Of a DNA stretch of 64,000 bases, positions 47,728 through 60,376 are shown piece by piece. The translations under genes were made by a program, and so were the position numbers. Position 1 is the stretch's first letter, and each line of letters opens with the position of its first letter. The notes under the pieces are model-generated. The model ran no database searches. It was given only the letters and a program-made list of their open reading frames with translations, and had not been told where the DNA came from. Source of the stretch: Punica granatum (taxonomy: Eukaryota; Streptophyta; Magnoliopsida; Myrtales; Lythraceae). Where the stretch lies: NCBI RefSeq assembly GCF_007655135.1, contig NC_045131.1, forward strand, positions 21,188,001 through 21,252,000. Direction: 5' to 3'.

Positions 47728-47793
47728 TTCCTAAGCATGCACTTGCCCCTGTCCAGAGCTATTCCTAAACATGCACTTGCCCCTGTCCAGAGC
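47728..47793 (+). repeat. 34-bp tandem duplication at HAD gene start
   Basis: ATGCACTTGCCCCTGTCCAG occurs at 47737 and again at 47771. The shift of 34 is not a multiple of three, so the upstream ATG opens a 79-codon frame (47737-47976) that overlaps the coding start in a different frame. Confidence 0.85.
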
Positions 47794-50700
47794 CTTTTCC
47801 GCGTCCTCCTTTCACCCAAAATCCTGCTCCGTATTAATGTCCAATCCCACCCGCAAAGCTCGCCTGAGGGGCGTTGTGTTCGACATGGACGGCACCCTCA
47901 CCGTCCCCGTCATCGACTTCGCCGCCATGTACAGGGCCGTCCTCGGCGACCCGGAATACCTCAGGGTCAGAGCTGAGAACCCCTCCGGCATCGACATCCT
48001 CCACCACATTGAGAGCTGGGACCCAGACAGGCAGAAAAAGGCCAACGAGATAATCGCCGAGTACGAGCGGCGCGGCCTTGACCGCCTCCAGATCATGCCC
48101 GGTTCGTTGATTTTGCTCCCTTCCATTCTCTGGTTGCCTTGTCATGTTCAGCAAAAATTTGGTAAATTTTCATATGGGCACACTAAATTATGGTGGTATG
48201 GGCATACTTACTATGAAATTCCGTCAGAAATTGAAAATGGATTCTTATCAAAGAGCAAAATGTATTGATTTGCAGTCAATGAGCGGTACTATTATAAGAA
48301 ATGCTAGTAAAGGAGGGGTTGTTTGCCTTTATTTTGTTCTTTGGAGTTAGCCAATATAGATTACTAGATTACTCTAGCTATGTCCGAGACCCGAGCTGCT
48401 TGTGTGTAATGGCTCAGTTATGTGAATTAGTTTACTGCTGCTTTCTGTTGTCAGTTACTAATATGTAACGGGGATGAAACGCTGGTGCTTGTTTGTGTGA
48501 TTTCTATTTGGGGTTATTAGTCATTGCTGTTTGCTGACTATATGATGTGGATGATTTACATACAAAATTAATGCTGACATTTGCCAGTGGGCTTCTCTGC
48601 AACTCTGGAGTTATTGACATGAGCTTTCACTAGCTTTTACTATATCATTTGACATGGTCAAGTTGTGGTTATTTTTTTCAGTTATTTGCTGTTGTTCCTT
48701 TAATTTGGTGCAACTTGCAATTCATGGGCTGATCTTTAGCAATTTTCACCATTCACGCTGACAGTCGATTCAGATACAGTGTTGTTTGGGCTTTAATATT
48801 TGTTTATTAGTTGCACACCCTAGTGAAAGGCACTCATTAGCTCACATGGCATTTACTACTCATTGAGCTTACTGTTGGTTCAAACGTATAGAAGGATCTT
48901 AATGGATTCATATAGTTCAGAACAATTTTCTGTTGCAATTTACTCCCATTCTCTCTCTCTCTTTTGATACTTGCAAGTTCATTAAGCACAAAAAAGGAAA
49001 AAAAGTGTGCAAAGGCCAGGGGGAGGAAAGATCCCAAGTTACATCAACTTTCTTAATCCAAAAGTTGCAGTTAGACAGTCTGCAGCTCAAGCAGCAAAAT
49101 TAGGAAGGGAAGCAATCCTATAACGAATGATCTCTCCTACCTGTCTAATAAGGCTAAGCTCCCTAGTCTCCTTACCCAGGAAATTTCTCATGTTTCTTTA
49201 ATTTCAAATTGTATACACATAACAGGTCCGAGTTAGTTTCTTTGTGATTGATTCGAGGTTCTTGTCTTTCCATTGTAAAGCGAAATTGAACTCACTACTC
49301 CTGTCTTCAACAGGCTTTGTTTTCAGAAGCTTCCATTGAATTCCTCTATATATTTCCTTCGAGAAAAGACAAGTAAATTATAAGTGATCACAGTATTCCT
49401 CTTCCTCAGCACACTGGACACACTCATAACCCCACCTTTGCAGTCTCTGGGCAGCCTGTTGAGGATGCACATCCATCCTTTGAAAGAGACTCGGGAATGT
49501 TGCCTGGTAACCACGAATATGTGCCATTCCACTTGTCCAATGGGGTCTGATGTCCTTCCATAATTTAGAGATTACAGACTCTGCTTTGGAATTCCGTAAA
49601 ACAGTATAACACTGTGTACTTGACAGAAAGAGGCTCTGCAGATTGAATCTCCTCAGCTAGCCTGTCCCTACTTCTTGGCTAAATCCACTGCCCCTTGTGG
49701 TAAACATACTTTAGCATTTGATTTGGCTGTATGGAAGGACTCCCATTCTCTCTTATTCCCCCTTAGCAAACAGTTCGTAACATGCTCAGTTCTTGGGACG
49801 TGTTGCATTCGTTATGCTTTTGACTGGAGGAGCAACCTGCATTTAGCATTAATAAAGGGAGCATGCCATGATTTTCCACCACCCTACTAGGAAATTTTTT
49901 ATGAGCATAGAATGGTGAAGATGGAGGGGCTTAGATATCCCATATTTGGATATGAGGGTGCTTGTATGTTTATTCAGATAATCGAAGCTTATTAGAATGA
50001 CAAGATCTATATGCTTAAGTTTATATTTTGAAGTCTTCCTCTCTATGCTTGCCATGATGTGACACATCTATCTTTCATATCTTGTTGGCCATGGCTTTCT
50101 TGGGATGGCACATGAGACTCTTAAAGATATAATAAAAGCTAAACAAAATATGTAGTCTGTTTGCATTTTCTCTTCTCTAATAATGTAGTAAAAACTTAGG
50201 AAATCTTGTCTTTGTGTATATTGTCTGCACAGAAGAATCTAGCCTTTTTCCTTAGCCAAATGGAACTTTAACTTCATCATTTGCATTTTCTTTTTCTTGT
50301 TTGAGGTATTTGTTGGTCTAAATTGTTATATCTTCTCAATTGATGGGCAGGTACACCAGAACTTTGTACTTTTCTTGACTCAAAGAAGCTAAGGTGAAGC
50401 GTGACATGTTCCACTCTTCTTGTCTATGTCTTATATCTTAAAATTTCTAAGTTATCCCTTTTTCTTGTGTTATGTTGACTTGTTCCTCTAATAGAATCCA
50501 TCACTTGCTTGTTAAGTTCAAATTACACGAATAAATCAAATGAGTAGAAAAATGAATTAGTGACCAGTGACATTAAGTCCTTTTTCTTTTTTAAATTTTC
50601 TTTTTAAATTATTTTCTGCTTCATTCCCATATTGAGTTAGTTAAGTCCCTCATGTTGTAAGCATAAGCCATTCTGCAAGGAAAAATGTAATTAATACTCT

Positions 50701-53700
50701 TTGTTCAGTATGCTGTTCATTCGCATTCCACGATGCTCCCCCCCCCCCCCCCCCCCCCCCCACATGATTGTGTATACCACTCTAGTGATTGGCTGGTTAC
50801 TAGCTTCTCATGACTGATCCCTTTACAGCTTAAAAATGAGTGACGAAGAGGGACGATATAACAGGAAAGAAAAGAGAATTAAGAAATATGACCATGGAAA
50901 AATAAAGTTACTGGCAAAAGTAAGGGTTTGTTTGATAATCAAAATTAAGTGCTGAAATTAATTTTTCAGTACAACTTGTTTGGTAAATGCAAATCAAGTT
51001 GTATTAATTGATTAAATTAAGTAAAAAATGCTGTGGAAGATGACTAAATCAATTAAGTAAAAAATTTCTACATATTTCTGACTTAGTTCGCTCAGCTAAG
51101 GGATACTTTTCTGATATTTGCAGTGGTGCCCCTGAAGTTTTTCGACTTTCAATTTGGTCCCATTTTTAATTTTTTGTCAAAATCTTAGAGAGAGAGGGAG
51201 GGAGGGAGGGAGGGGGGAAGGCTGATTACGGGAAAGGCTGGTGGCCTCGATCCCGGCCAACACCGCCCAAGCGAGGTCCCGGAGGGAAGGATGGGGGAAG
51301 GCCGATTACGGGAAGGGCTGATGGTGGCCTTGATCCTGGCCACCACTGCCCTAATCGAGATCGCCGTCGACCTCGCTTGGGCGGTGTTGGCCGGGATCGG
51401 GGCCCCTACCGCTTGGTAATCAAGGGTTGAGGCCCCCTCCTCTTTTGAGCGACCTCGCCTGGGCAGTGTTGGCCGAGAATGGGGCCACCACTGCTCAGTA
51501 ATCGGGGGTCAAGCTCTCTTCGAATCTTGGCCATATTCGAGGAGAGAAAGGAAGGGGGGGCACAACCCCCAATGACCGAGCATTGGTGGCCCCGATCCCG
51601 GCCAGGCGACGCCTCCGGCTACTTTTTTTCTAACCCTAAAATCGGACACATTGCCAACCCCTCGCCCCCCTTCTTCTTTTTTAAATTTTGCTTTTTTTTG
51701 TTTTTTAAGTTTCAAAATAAATATTGGGGTAAAAGTTGAAAGAATGAAAATTTTGTGGTACTATGTAACTAGGATCTCAAATGATGTAAATTTTTCTAAC
51801 ATTTGTCCTACCAAACAAATTTCACTTAATTCATTAAGCACTTATTTCATTAAATACTTAAAATTTCAGCACTTAATTTAAAGTCCAAACAAACACACAT
51901 TAAGGCTATCTGAAGGAGATGTAATATTAATGACTAAGTATAGAGGAAAATTATCAAGCAAGGACCTTAAAAAGGAACAGGTGATGAAATGTTAGTTTTG
52001 ATTGGACCTGAACTTTTGACGAAAAACTGTCTGGGACTGTGGTGTTACACTTTCATTTATAAAATGAAAATGTAACAATTGCTCCAACTGGGGAAAGGGC
52101 AATCTCAGCCTAAAGATTAGTTTGAGGGCATAAGTTTTCTTCATCTACATTCAAGTTTAAGGTAAAAAGATCTGTTTTTTAATTAGATGTCAGTCATTTC
52201 GTAGGTTTACTCTTGGGTTTCTAGGAGAACTACTTTTACAAATGGTTATAAACCTAGTGGCTTATGTTTCCATGGATTGCTTTTCTTGTCATTGGGAAAT
52301 CATCAGGGTGGAGTGTGTCATTGCATATTCTTGCGTCTGCAGCTCGAGTTACATGACTTAAAAATTCGCACTATAGCTTTGATGCTGCAAATGTTATTTT
52401 CTACAATTGATCAAGGATTCTAGTATTTTGTTTTTAACTGCATGGGATCAGGCATTTGTACACAGTACTTCCTATATGGTTGTGGTTCACGTGAAGGATT
52501 AGGCATTACTAAACCTTTCAGTTATGTGTTATTGCATCATTTCTTCCTTTCATATCCGAGCTGTTTTAGTACGATGATACGTGAGTTATCTGTTTCTGTG
52601 AAGCCATCTTTTGCCCCTTAATTTGTTAAATCACGATGACCAACATTTTAGAGTCTCCTTTTTCTTTTCCCCAGATAATGGATTAATCCATTTAGTTGGT
52701 ATGGCGCCTCACTGTTCCTGCAGAAAGAGTTGATTTTATATTTATGTGGTCAATCTTATGCAACTATATTGGTTATATCCATATCATGTTTTATCCTGTG
52801 AAAGCAAAGGAGCTGAATTGTACATTTCTTTTTCTTTCAGGAGAGGATTAATTACACGCAATGTCAAGTCAGCGGTTGATTTGTTTCATCAACGTTTTGG
52901 AGTAAGTCTAGACAATAAAATTGTCTTTTATCCAAAGGATTGGGCTATCTTTAATCACATATTTCATTTCCAAAGGATAGGATTTATTTAGTTGGCTGGT
53001 GAAATCTTGAGTTTCATAGATGGATCTTGCCTTGGGTTCTCATAATACAGTACTATTTATCACCTCATAGGATCAAAGAGCTAATCCTATATCCTAGCTA
53101 TTTCTTTTTGTTGATTCATAAAACCAAAGAGCTTGTAGTTAAATTAAAAGGACGGTAACCCTTATCATTATCTCTCAAGAGGCTGTGCATTGCCCTTTTT
53201 GTTGTTATTTTATCCCTTCTCTTTTACATATAATAAAAGAGCTTTGTGCTTAGTATAGCCTGAACAACAGTGCATCAATGTTGATTTTCTTTTAGCAAAT
53301 CTTAATTCTTGAAAAAAAAATGATGTATGAATAGTCTCCTTTCGATAAATTATCGTTTTCCATTTACTAATTTCATTAAAAACATGGGAAACGATGCAAA
53401 ATATGTGGTTTGCACTTTGGATTTGTCTTCTAGACGTTGGGAAATCAAAAAAGGATCCCAAGAGCTTATCAGAATAGAGGGCTTCAAAACCTTCGGAATC
53501 CTGACAGTCACAAGATTTTTCTAAGTTTGTACTTGCCTTTGTGATGTGATATCATTGATGTATTCGGCTGATTTAAATTTATATGATGGTTCCTGTTCTC
53601 TATGAGGATTTTACTTATTTCAATTAGTTCTCTCAAATCCTATAACAAAATACAAGCTTAAGCAAAAAACTATTGTTTTAACCAAGCATTAGAACACATG

Positions 53701-56700
53701 TTAGGGTGAAAAGGTGCAATAATTGACCCTACTATCATACTGTGTTTTTCCTGATGGTCTCGATCATTTTAGCTTTGTTAGGTAATACTTGGGATCTGCT
53801 TAGAGGATTGACGATTCGGGCACATTCCTACAAGTCTCTGGACTCTGCCATTTAAGTTCTAATAGGACATATCTTGGAGCTCTAAATCTATGACTTAGAA
53901 ACTTCTGGAGATGAAATTTTCTAATTTGTTGTTTTTAACACCAATATGAACCGCTAAACTATATGATGGGTGCAAAGCTTAGGCAAATTCCAATTTCTTC
54001 TCAATGGTATTTGAAGATGTCAGTTTTATATGCTGATTTACATGTTTATATGGCATACCTCTCTTATCCTGTGTATTCTGCTGTATGATTTCCTTATGGT
54101 GCACTTCGTGCCATGATATGAGAACATGATGAAGTTGTGCTTTTGTAGTCTCAGTCTTCAAGCTTGCTCTGCCGTGTTCCATGGTGTTAATCCACCTATT
54201 CAGGACTTGCAAAAAGAGATCTTACGGTTGCTGAGATCCCTCTCCAATGCTTAAGTTGGAAAGTGTCTTTGTGTTGGTTTCTAAGAATTTGGGTTGATAT
54301 AATACTTCGCAAAAGTAGAGATATGGAACCTTAGATCAGGGAAAGCCCCCTCAATGACTTATGGTGAGTTGGCAGATTTGCCCCCTATATGACAAGTGCT
54401 GACCTCAGAGAAAATGAAAGTAATGCCTGTATTAACCGTATTCTGTATCTTTTGATTGTTGGTTCCCCAAAAAGTTTGCGCCAAAGTATTATCTTCTAGA
54501 CTGTATAGATCTCTCTTGTTTAAAGAAGGTGATTCAGAGTTGACTTGACAACTACAGTGTGGTTGATTGGAGGTGTCGAAGACATAGGTTCCACTACTGA
54601 AGATGTTGCTGGCCAGAGGGGCAGATGATTCGGAAGAGTTAACATTAGGTACCCCTGATCTAACTCGTAAAGTAGAACTGTCAAATAATATGAATATAAA
54701 TTCATGCAATAGGGCATTATTGCTTACCTCCTTAACCCCATAGTGGACAAACTATATTGTTGACAATTATAATTACTTGAGACTCAGATCATGGTATTTG
54801 GCATTGACGCTTATGATTCATCTATTTCTCTGGTCATCAATCCCTTGTGTCAGTACTAGTCATCAGAGGTCAATCATAAAATCATCACGTATGAAAATAC
54901 CGATAGATAAAATACAACTCCTAGGAAGTAATATTTGCCATGTGCACGTGGGAGGTAGTATTTTGAGGCTTCAACTTGAACTTATTGGTGGACAAATGTA
55001 ACGATATAAGATACAAACAAAAGAGACATACTGAAATGCTAAGGTCAGCATCATTCATCTACTGGGTAGATCTCTAAAACTTTGTCATTAAGGGTTCTTA
55101 TCCTAATCCTTAATAGCTAGCTAATGGCTAAGGCACTATCTCAACCCCAATCTAAACCTTATAAGACCGCATCAACTTAAAGCATCAGATGGAGATCTTG
55201 GGCACCGCTTATAGATCCTGTCTAGGTCCTACAGTGGCAGTGTAGCAAGTTTGAAGACCGAGACTGCAACGTCGTGGCTTCGTCAAATGAACAGTGCACA
55301 AAAATATGTTTACAATTGTGTTGCTTTCATTGAAATATTCCATTTAAGCATTAGTCATTATGATTGAATTATCTGTCTTCCAGATTTTATTTTCTCCAGC
55401 ACTGAGCAGAGAATTTCGTCCCTATAAACCGGACCCAGCTCCACTTCTACATATATGTTCGAGTTGGGATGTCCAACCCAATGAAGTTATGATGGTTGGG
55501 GATAGCCTTAAAGATGATGTAAGCTGTTCTTTTCCTCTTAATTTTTGAAATTATGCCATCGTTTTCTTTATCCCCTTGTTTTCTTGTGCCTCTCTTTTTT
55601 TGGTGATGAATTCTTATAGACCCCATCTGACCTTTAAAGTCCCCTCAAGCCCATTGAGCCTTTCAATGAAGCCTGTGAAGTGTCTGGACTAAATGAGAGG
55701 GTGATTTAAATCTCCACGACATATGATTCTCTTATTTACCTTAACTAACTCGATGGGTTCTCTTTCTTGTGTATCTACTTTCTCCATTTTTTAATTTGTG
55801 TGTGTGTGTGTGTGTGTGTGTGTATTTAGTAAGCTGTAGCTAAATGATTTATAGCAAACCTCAAGGGTTAATGCGAATGGATAGGGTAGTCCTCGAGGTT
55901 GTAGGTTCAAATTTCCTTTGCAAGAGTAGCCTTTGGTGAGGCCATTCAAACATGTGTAAGCACTGGACTTACCTGGATCCATGGTTGTAGGGTTCATGGT
56001 CTGGGGACATAAAATCCTCATTATCCAAAAATAAAAAAGAAAAATAGAAATTTGTACCCACAGCTAAGGCCATTCTTGACTAGCTATCTGCTTAAATTTT
56101 GGATTTGGTTAGAAATTTTCCTGCCTTTCTATCCTGATTCTGTACAATATTTTCAACATTACAACCTTCTGTTCAGACGCTCCCTTGTTCTGGTTGAGCA
56201 AAACCTTCCCAGTTTCCCCATTTCCTTTTTCTGGAAACACCAGAAGAAGATATTGTTTGGTTGCTATTGGTTTTTGTTTTTTTTTGTTTTTTTATTTCAT
56301 GCAAGCTTCTACCTGTTTTCTGGAAAGCGAAAAGGAAGAAAAGAATTTCTTATATTTGCAGAAACAGAGAAGTACATCTGTTTAAGGAGAATTGTTAGAC
56401 GCTTTCAGAGCCAATTTTCTCCATCAGTCCCATTAGCTAAAACATGTGGAGCCTGCAGTAGTCTGGCATAAATTCTGAGCAATCATTTGGCTGGGCGCAC
56501 TACATTATTCTTTGAGCCCACCCAACAGTTTTCCTTGGTTTGAAGAATCACGTCAGCCCTGTGATCGGTCTCTAGTCTGCTTTGGTTTATAGGTTGCCTG
56601 TGGTAAAAGAGCTGGAGCATTCACTTGCTTACTCGATCAAACTGGGAGATACGATGCTCCACAGTTTGACAGTGTAGACTTCAAGCCAGATTTCAAGGTG

Positions 56701-56757
56701 TCTTCCCTCGCTGACATTGTTCCACTATTGGATGCACATTTTGATCTTGTGCCGTGA
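47771..56757 (+). CDS. HAD-superfamily hydrolase (At2g33255-like), five exons
   Basis: Exons: 47771-48101, 50351-50393, 52841-52901, 55384-55518, 56593-56757. All introns are GT-AG, and the joined frame is 244 codons plus TGA. HAD landmarks in order: motif I FDMDGTLT (D38, D40); motif II threonine in LITRN (T130); motif III lysine in YKPDP (K160); motif IV GDSLKDD (D185, D189/D190). This set fits a phosphatase-type HAD enzyme; it resembles Arabidopsis At2g33255, whose substrate I do not know. The start is uncertain: 47771 adds 22 residues rich in Ser and basic residues, possibly a targeting peptide; an in-frame ATG at 47837 gives MSNPTRKARL. An overlapping upstream frame could reduce translation from 47771. 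The introns are 1.1-2.5 kb and hold transposon remnants. No frameshift or missing catalytic residue is seen. Confidence 0.93.
48102..50350 (+). other. Intron 1 of HAD gene
   Basis: The donor GTTCGT follows CCCG and the acceptor GATGGGCAG precedes the second exon; the joined codon restores glycine in MPGTPELC. The intron contains a minus-strand LINE remnant (49323-49560). Confidence 0.85.
49323..49560 (-). pseudogene. LINE remnant, RT zinc-binding domain
   Basis: The minus strand translates to W-I-F...GWMCILNRLPRDC, then, after a one-base shift, WGYECVQCAEEEEYCDHL. This fits the zinc-binding domain found after RT in plant LINEs (zf-RVT: ILNRLP, then CxxC and H). The piece is short and frameshifted, so it is a fossil. 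Confidence 0.6.
50738..50761. repeat. C24 homopolymer in intron 2
   Basis: 24 consecutive cytosines. The length may be uncertain for sequencing reasons. Confidence 0.9.
50924..51897. mobile_element. MITE-like element in intron 2
   Basis: Left end GGGTTTGTTTGATAATC, then AATTAAGTGCTGAAATT; right end AATTTCAGCACTTAATT, then CCAAACAAACACA. The 17-bp block is an exact inverted repeat, and the GTTTGTTTG ends pair as well. The interior is GC-rich with repeated GGCCGGGATCGGGGCC-like words. No transposase is seen. The target duplication is not clear. Confidence 0.6.
52902..55383 (+). other. Intron 3 of HAD gene, no recognisable gene
   Basis: Donor GTAAGT after TTTGGA; acceptor TGTCTTCCAG. Open frames of 60-116 codons occur on the minus strand near 53979-54709 without recognisable family motifs. 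Confidence 0.8.
55519..56592 (+). other. Intron 4 of HAD gene
   Basis: Donor GTAAGC after AAAGATGAT; acceptor GGTTTATAG. It holds a (GT)n run at about 55797-55823 and a possible SINE at 55858-56047 with the box-B-like word GGTTCAAATTTCC and an A-rich tail. Confidence 0.75.
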
Positions 56758-57645
56758 TCCTTGTCCCCTTCATCATGATCAATGGTAAAGTCAACTCTAG
56801 GAGATTCATTATCTTGTCTATTACTGTCAGAGTAGTAAATAATTGGGGAACCTCTCTGAACAAAGATACCCAGCTGAGTCCTTATGGTCTCATGAACTGG
56901 ATTTGGAGGGATTATGTAATTCCAGTTGACAGAGGAAATGTCAAGCAGTGCAAAGAAGGCAAAAACAAGGGAAGCCGACTATGCAAAGACTTGCGTGTTT
57001 GAGTTCGAGCATGATTTTACTCTACTCTTGATTCTTGATGATATACGGGTTGTCATGCAGAATCATGCATGCAAAATTCTCTTTGCTGTTTTACTAATGG
57101 ATTACAATTTCGAACTTGCTGTGATTTTTCAGTTCTAGATGCAGAGAGTTTAGGATGTGTCAAGTGGCAATACAATGCCCAACTTAAGTCCCATGGCAGT
57201 TAGACTTATTATATAATTAGTGGTCATACCACGGACTAGTATTTTTATCGATTTTGTCTCTAAAGAAGAATAAATTTGGAGTTCTGTCGACCAACGAATT
57301 AAATAGCTCTAATTCAATACTCCATAGATGTTTATAAGTCTGGAATTCGAATAATTCTCACGATATCTTCAAATAATAGTCCCTTTGAAATAGGTATGTC
57401 TACATCACGAGTTTGATTCTCCCATGGTTTCTCATTAAATTCAAGCAGTCCATGATTTAGTGCTTCCTTCCGGTTCCTGAGTTTCCTTGCATTTCAGCTC
57501 CAACAAACCTCTAGTAAAGAAATGTAGAATATGGGGAGCAAAAAAAGCGCCCTTCCTTCCAGTTCCTGAGTTTTCTTGCATTTTAATTCCAGTTCCAGAG
57601 TTCTTGAGCCCATGCTGCATTAATTTCAATTTCAGTATTCTAACC
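56758..57645. other. Downstream flank of HAD gene
   Basis: This presumably includes the 3' untranslated region. A roughly 40-bp direct repeat (CTTCCTTCC-G-TTCCTGAGTTT) occurs at 57464 and 57551. No gene is seen. Confidence 0.4.
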
Positions 57646-58338
57646 TCACGACAAGCACGGGTAGAATATTGGCCGAACGCGAATCAACTGGGGTCTCATT
57701 AATGTGTTTGTATATGAGAGTACATTGTGAGGTATTTATTTATACATCTATTCATGTAATGATCTCGGTCAACGAGCAAGAGGTTCGAGAGTTAGAATCG
57801 ATCAAGTTGGTTTACTGGTCTCTTAGATGAACGAGACTGCATGAGTCACAGGCCTGGTCCAAGCGGTAAACCGGCCATCATGGTCTGGTTATTCGAGATG
57901 TGAGGGTGGTGGACCAATCCCCTAACACGAGGATCCACTCCTCTCTCGGGCTTCTAGCTCGAATTCAATGTTTTCACGAATTTACGGTGTCAAATCGTGT
58001 AAGATGAGCGAAACCTAATCAAGTGGTAAAAAACTAAAATGGCAAACTCTAGACAAAATAGAGTATTGACAAGGCGTGCAAGACATAGGCCTGCACGTTG
58101 CAGAATTCTAGAATTCGGAATTCTTGATTCCGCAAGACCATATGTTTTAATAAACTAGGTGTGTTCCTTACTCGTAGATCCGGACAACTCACAGTCAACC
58201 TTCGGATCATAAACAGATAGTGACTACTGCTTCTTACATGTGTCCATCACACGTCCCTCGAAAGGTGGACACTCCCAAATTGTACCATCGTGCGCACGCA
58301 TGCGGCCTCCGACGAAATGAAATTCGAGTTCGCTTAGC
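57646..58338 (+). mobile_element. Decayed 3' end of an Ogre-family LTR
   Basis: Related to 6850-7373 and 33630-34341: shared landmarks include GAATATTGGCCGAACGCGAA, CTCGGTCAACGAGCAAGAGG, GACATAGGCCTGCACG and GGAAAGGTGGACACTCCC-like words. It is heavily mutated, and the ending is lost around GTTCGCTTAGC. Confidence 0.65.
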
Positions 58339-59397
58339 GTCCTTTGTAATGCTCTAAGTTCGTCATGGTTGTCTTGTAAAGAGGAGTTATATTTTTCCAC
58401 TTTTGGGCTCGTTAAAGAAAAGGTAAGAACAATCTGAGATCATGAGCAATTGAAACAGTGCACTTTTTGTGAAAAAATTTATGTGCGATATAGAGGTTTT
58501 AAAATGCAGTACGACACTTTATTATTTAGATCAACTAGATGGTCGAGTGGGAATTAATCTTCGTTAATAAATTAAAAATATTTCATAATAAAAAAAGGCA
58601 ACATTGTGCATTTAATAGAAATCGATACCAATATCATTTGTGATTCTTCTCCGCGAACGTGAAGTAAGGGCTTTGTTATCTATGGGCATTGTGATGAAAA
58701 AAAAAGTTTTTGACAGGGAAATCAATATCAATCTACTCACAAGTCTTTTCTAGCTATTGGGCCTAACATCCACATGATGTCTTTTTTTTTTTTTCATTGA
58801 GACCATATGGACTAATTTTTGTTCAAGCGGGACTTGACTTTGGGCCTTAAGATAAGTGCAGTTTGTAATTGCACCATGTCTCGGAATTAGCTTCATTATT
58901 TAACTTTACAAAAAGCTTGATCATGATGTATCCTGTTGATTATGTCTTCACTTTTCGATCTTCTCAAATGTTATATTGCGTTTGGTTTGTAAGTAACATT
59001 TTAAAATCAGATTTTGATTTTGTAAAAGAGTGGTATAAATGGTTATACATGGAGCCTACCCGTTGATTTTGTATAAGTTATGTGATTTTGATTTTGAAAA
59101 AAAGTGGTATAAATGAGGCACACTCTTTGACTTTGTATGAGTTATTTTATTTTGTTATGTGTATAATTTTATTTTATTGTGGGTAAAATTAAGTTAAAGT
59201 AAGATTTTAAAATCTTACGGCGAAAGGTAGCAAATTCTTCAAATTAGTATGCAATCTTGCACTTGCTATATTTCAGTGAGTCCATGATTTAATAAGGCCT
59301 CCTTCTTTAACACAGGGAGAACCTCGTTCAAAATATCAATGTTGAGGGGTGGGCCCTTCCCGATAGCTATTCCCTGCCCCCAGATAGCCAAGGCCTT
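58339..59397. other. AT-rich intergenic sequence
   Basis: No gene is seen. About 58970-59225 holds two diverged copies of a GTGGTATAAATG-containing segment, perhaps a degraded small element. Confidence 0.4.
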
Positions 59398-60376
59398 GGC
59401 CACGTTTGGTTCGCTAGAATAAAATAGACAAGGAATAGAATAGACAAGGAATAGAATAGACGGGGAATAGAATATAAATTCTGATGAAATTCATTTTGTT
59501 TGGTTGGACGGAATAGAAAAATAGTGAAAATCGGGAATAGATCATAAATAAAATAAAAAGACATATATACCCCCAACTATAAAAATAATATATTAAATTG
59601 AAAATTTTTAAAAAACCGATCACTGTTCATCTTGAAGAAGATGAACAGTGCCCATCGGTCTCGATCTCTGCGAGGAGTTGGCTCTGGCTCCCGAGCCATC
59701 AAGGGCTCGCGAACCTAGCCCAAGGGTCGCGAGCCCATGATCTCCACGAACCCAAGCTCAGGAGCTTGGAAGCTAGGGTCCCGATCTCAACAATGGAAGC
59801 TAGGGTTTGAAGGGCTGGGGCGCTGCCTCTTCACCTCGGCGACAGGGGATTGCTGGACCGGCAGGAGGTGGAGAAGGTGCTGAGCGACATCAAGGCAGAT
59901 AACGTGGGGGTCGCGAGCCCACGATCTCCACGAACCCAAGCTCGGGAGCTTGGAAACTCATGTCCCGATCTCAGCAATGGAAGGGTTTGAAGGGCTGGGG
60001 CTGCGAGCCATGGGTTTGTGCTTTGATTCGTCGAGACCCCTGGCTTGCGAGTCATGGGTTCGAGCAGTGGCTCGTGCGGAGGTTCGTTGAGGACGGGCGG
60101 TGGTTCGTCGGGGGTTTCTAAGGAAGAAAAGCTCGATGCATTTCGTTGTAATAAGTCAAGAAAGTTGAGGGCATTTTTGGATTTTCACGCTAATTTCGGA
60201 TGCTGAATGCCCAATCCGGACATCCTTGGGAGGCACGCGAATTCCGTATATAAGTCGGATAGATCTCCTGATCCGGAATAGCTATTCCGCACTCCCGTGA
60301 ACCAAACGTCGGATTGTGTATTCCGTGCAGAATAGTTATTCCGTTCCCGATCGGTTCCCGCGAATCAAACATGCCC
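59398..60376. mobile_element. MITE-like element with CACGTTTGGTTCG ends
   Basis: Left end GGCCACGTTTGGTTCGC; the right end reverse-complements to GGGCATGTTTGATTCGC. The interior has GC-rich direct repeats (GCGAGCCCACGATCTCCACGAACCCAAGCTC-like, at 59730 and 59910). No transposase is seen and the target duplication is unclear. Confidence 0.5.

Larger units (their letters stand above)
50394..52840 (+). other. Intron 2 of HAD gene
   Basis: Donor GTGAAG after CTAAG; acceptor TTTCTTTCAG. It carries a C24 tract (50738-50761) and a MITE-like element. Confidence 0.85.

Noticed and set aside
53979..54717. Minus-strand frames in intron 3 of the HAD gene
   Set aside because: Short, broken, no recognised domain; may be fossil sequence but nothing identifies it.
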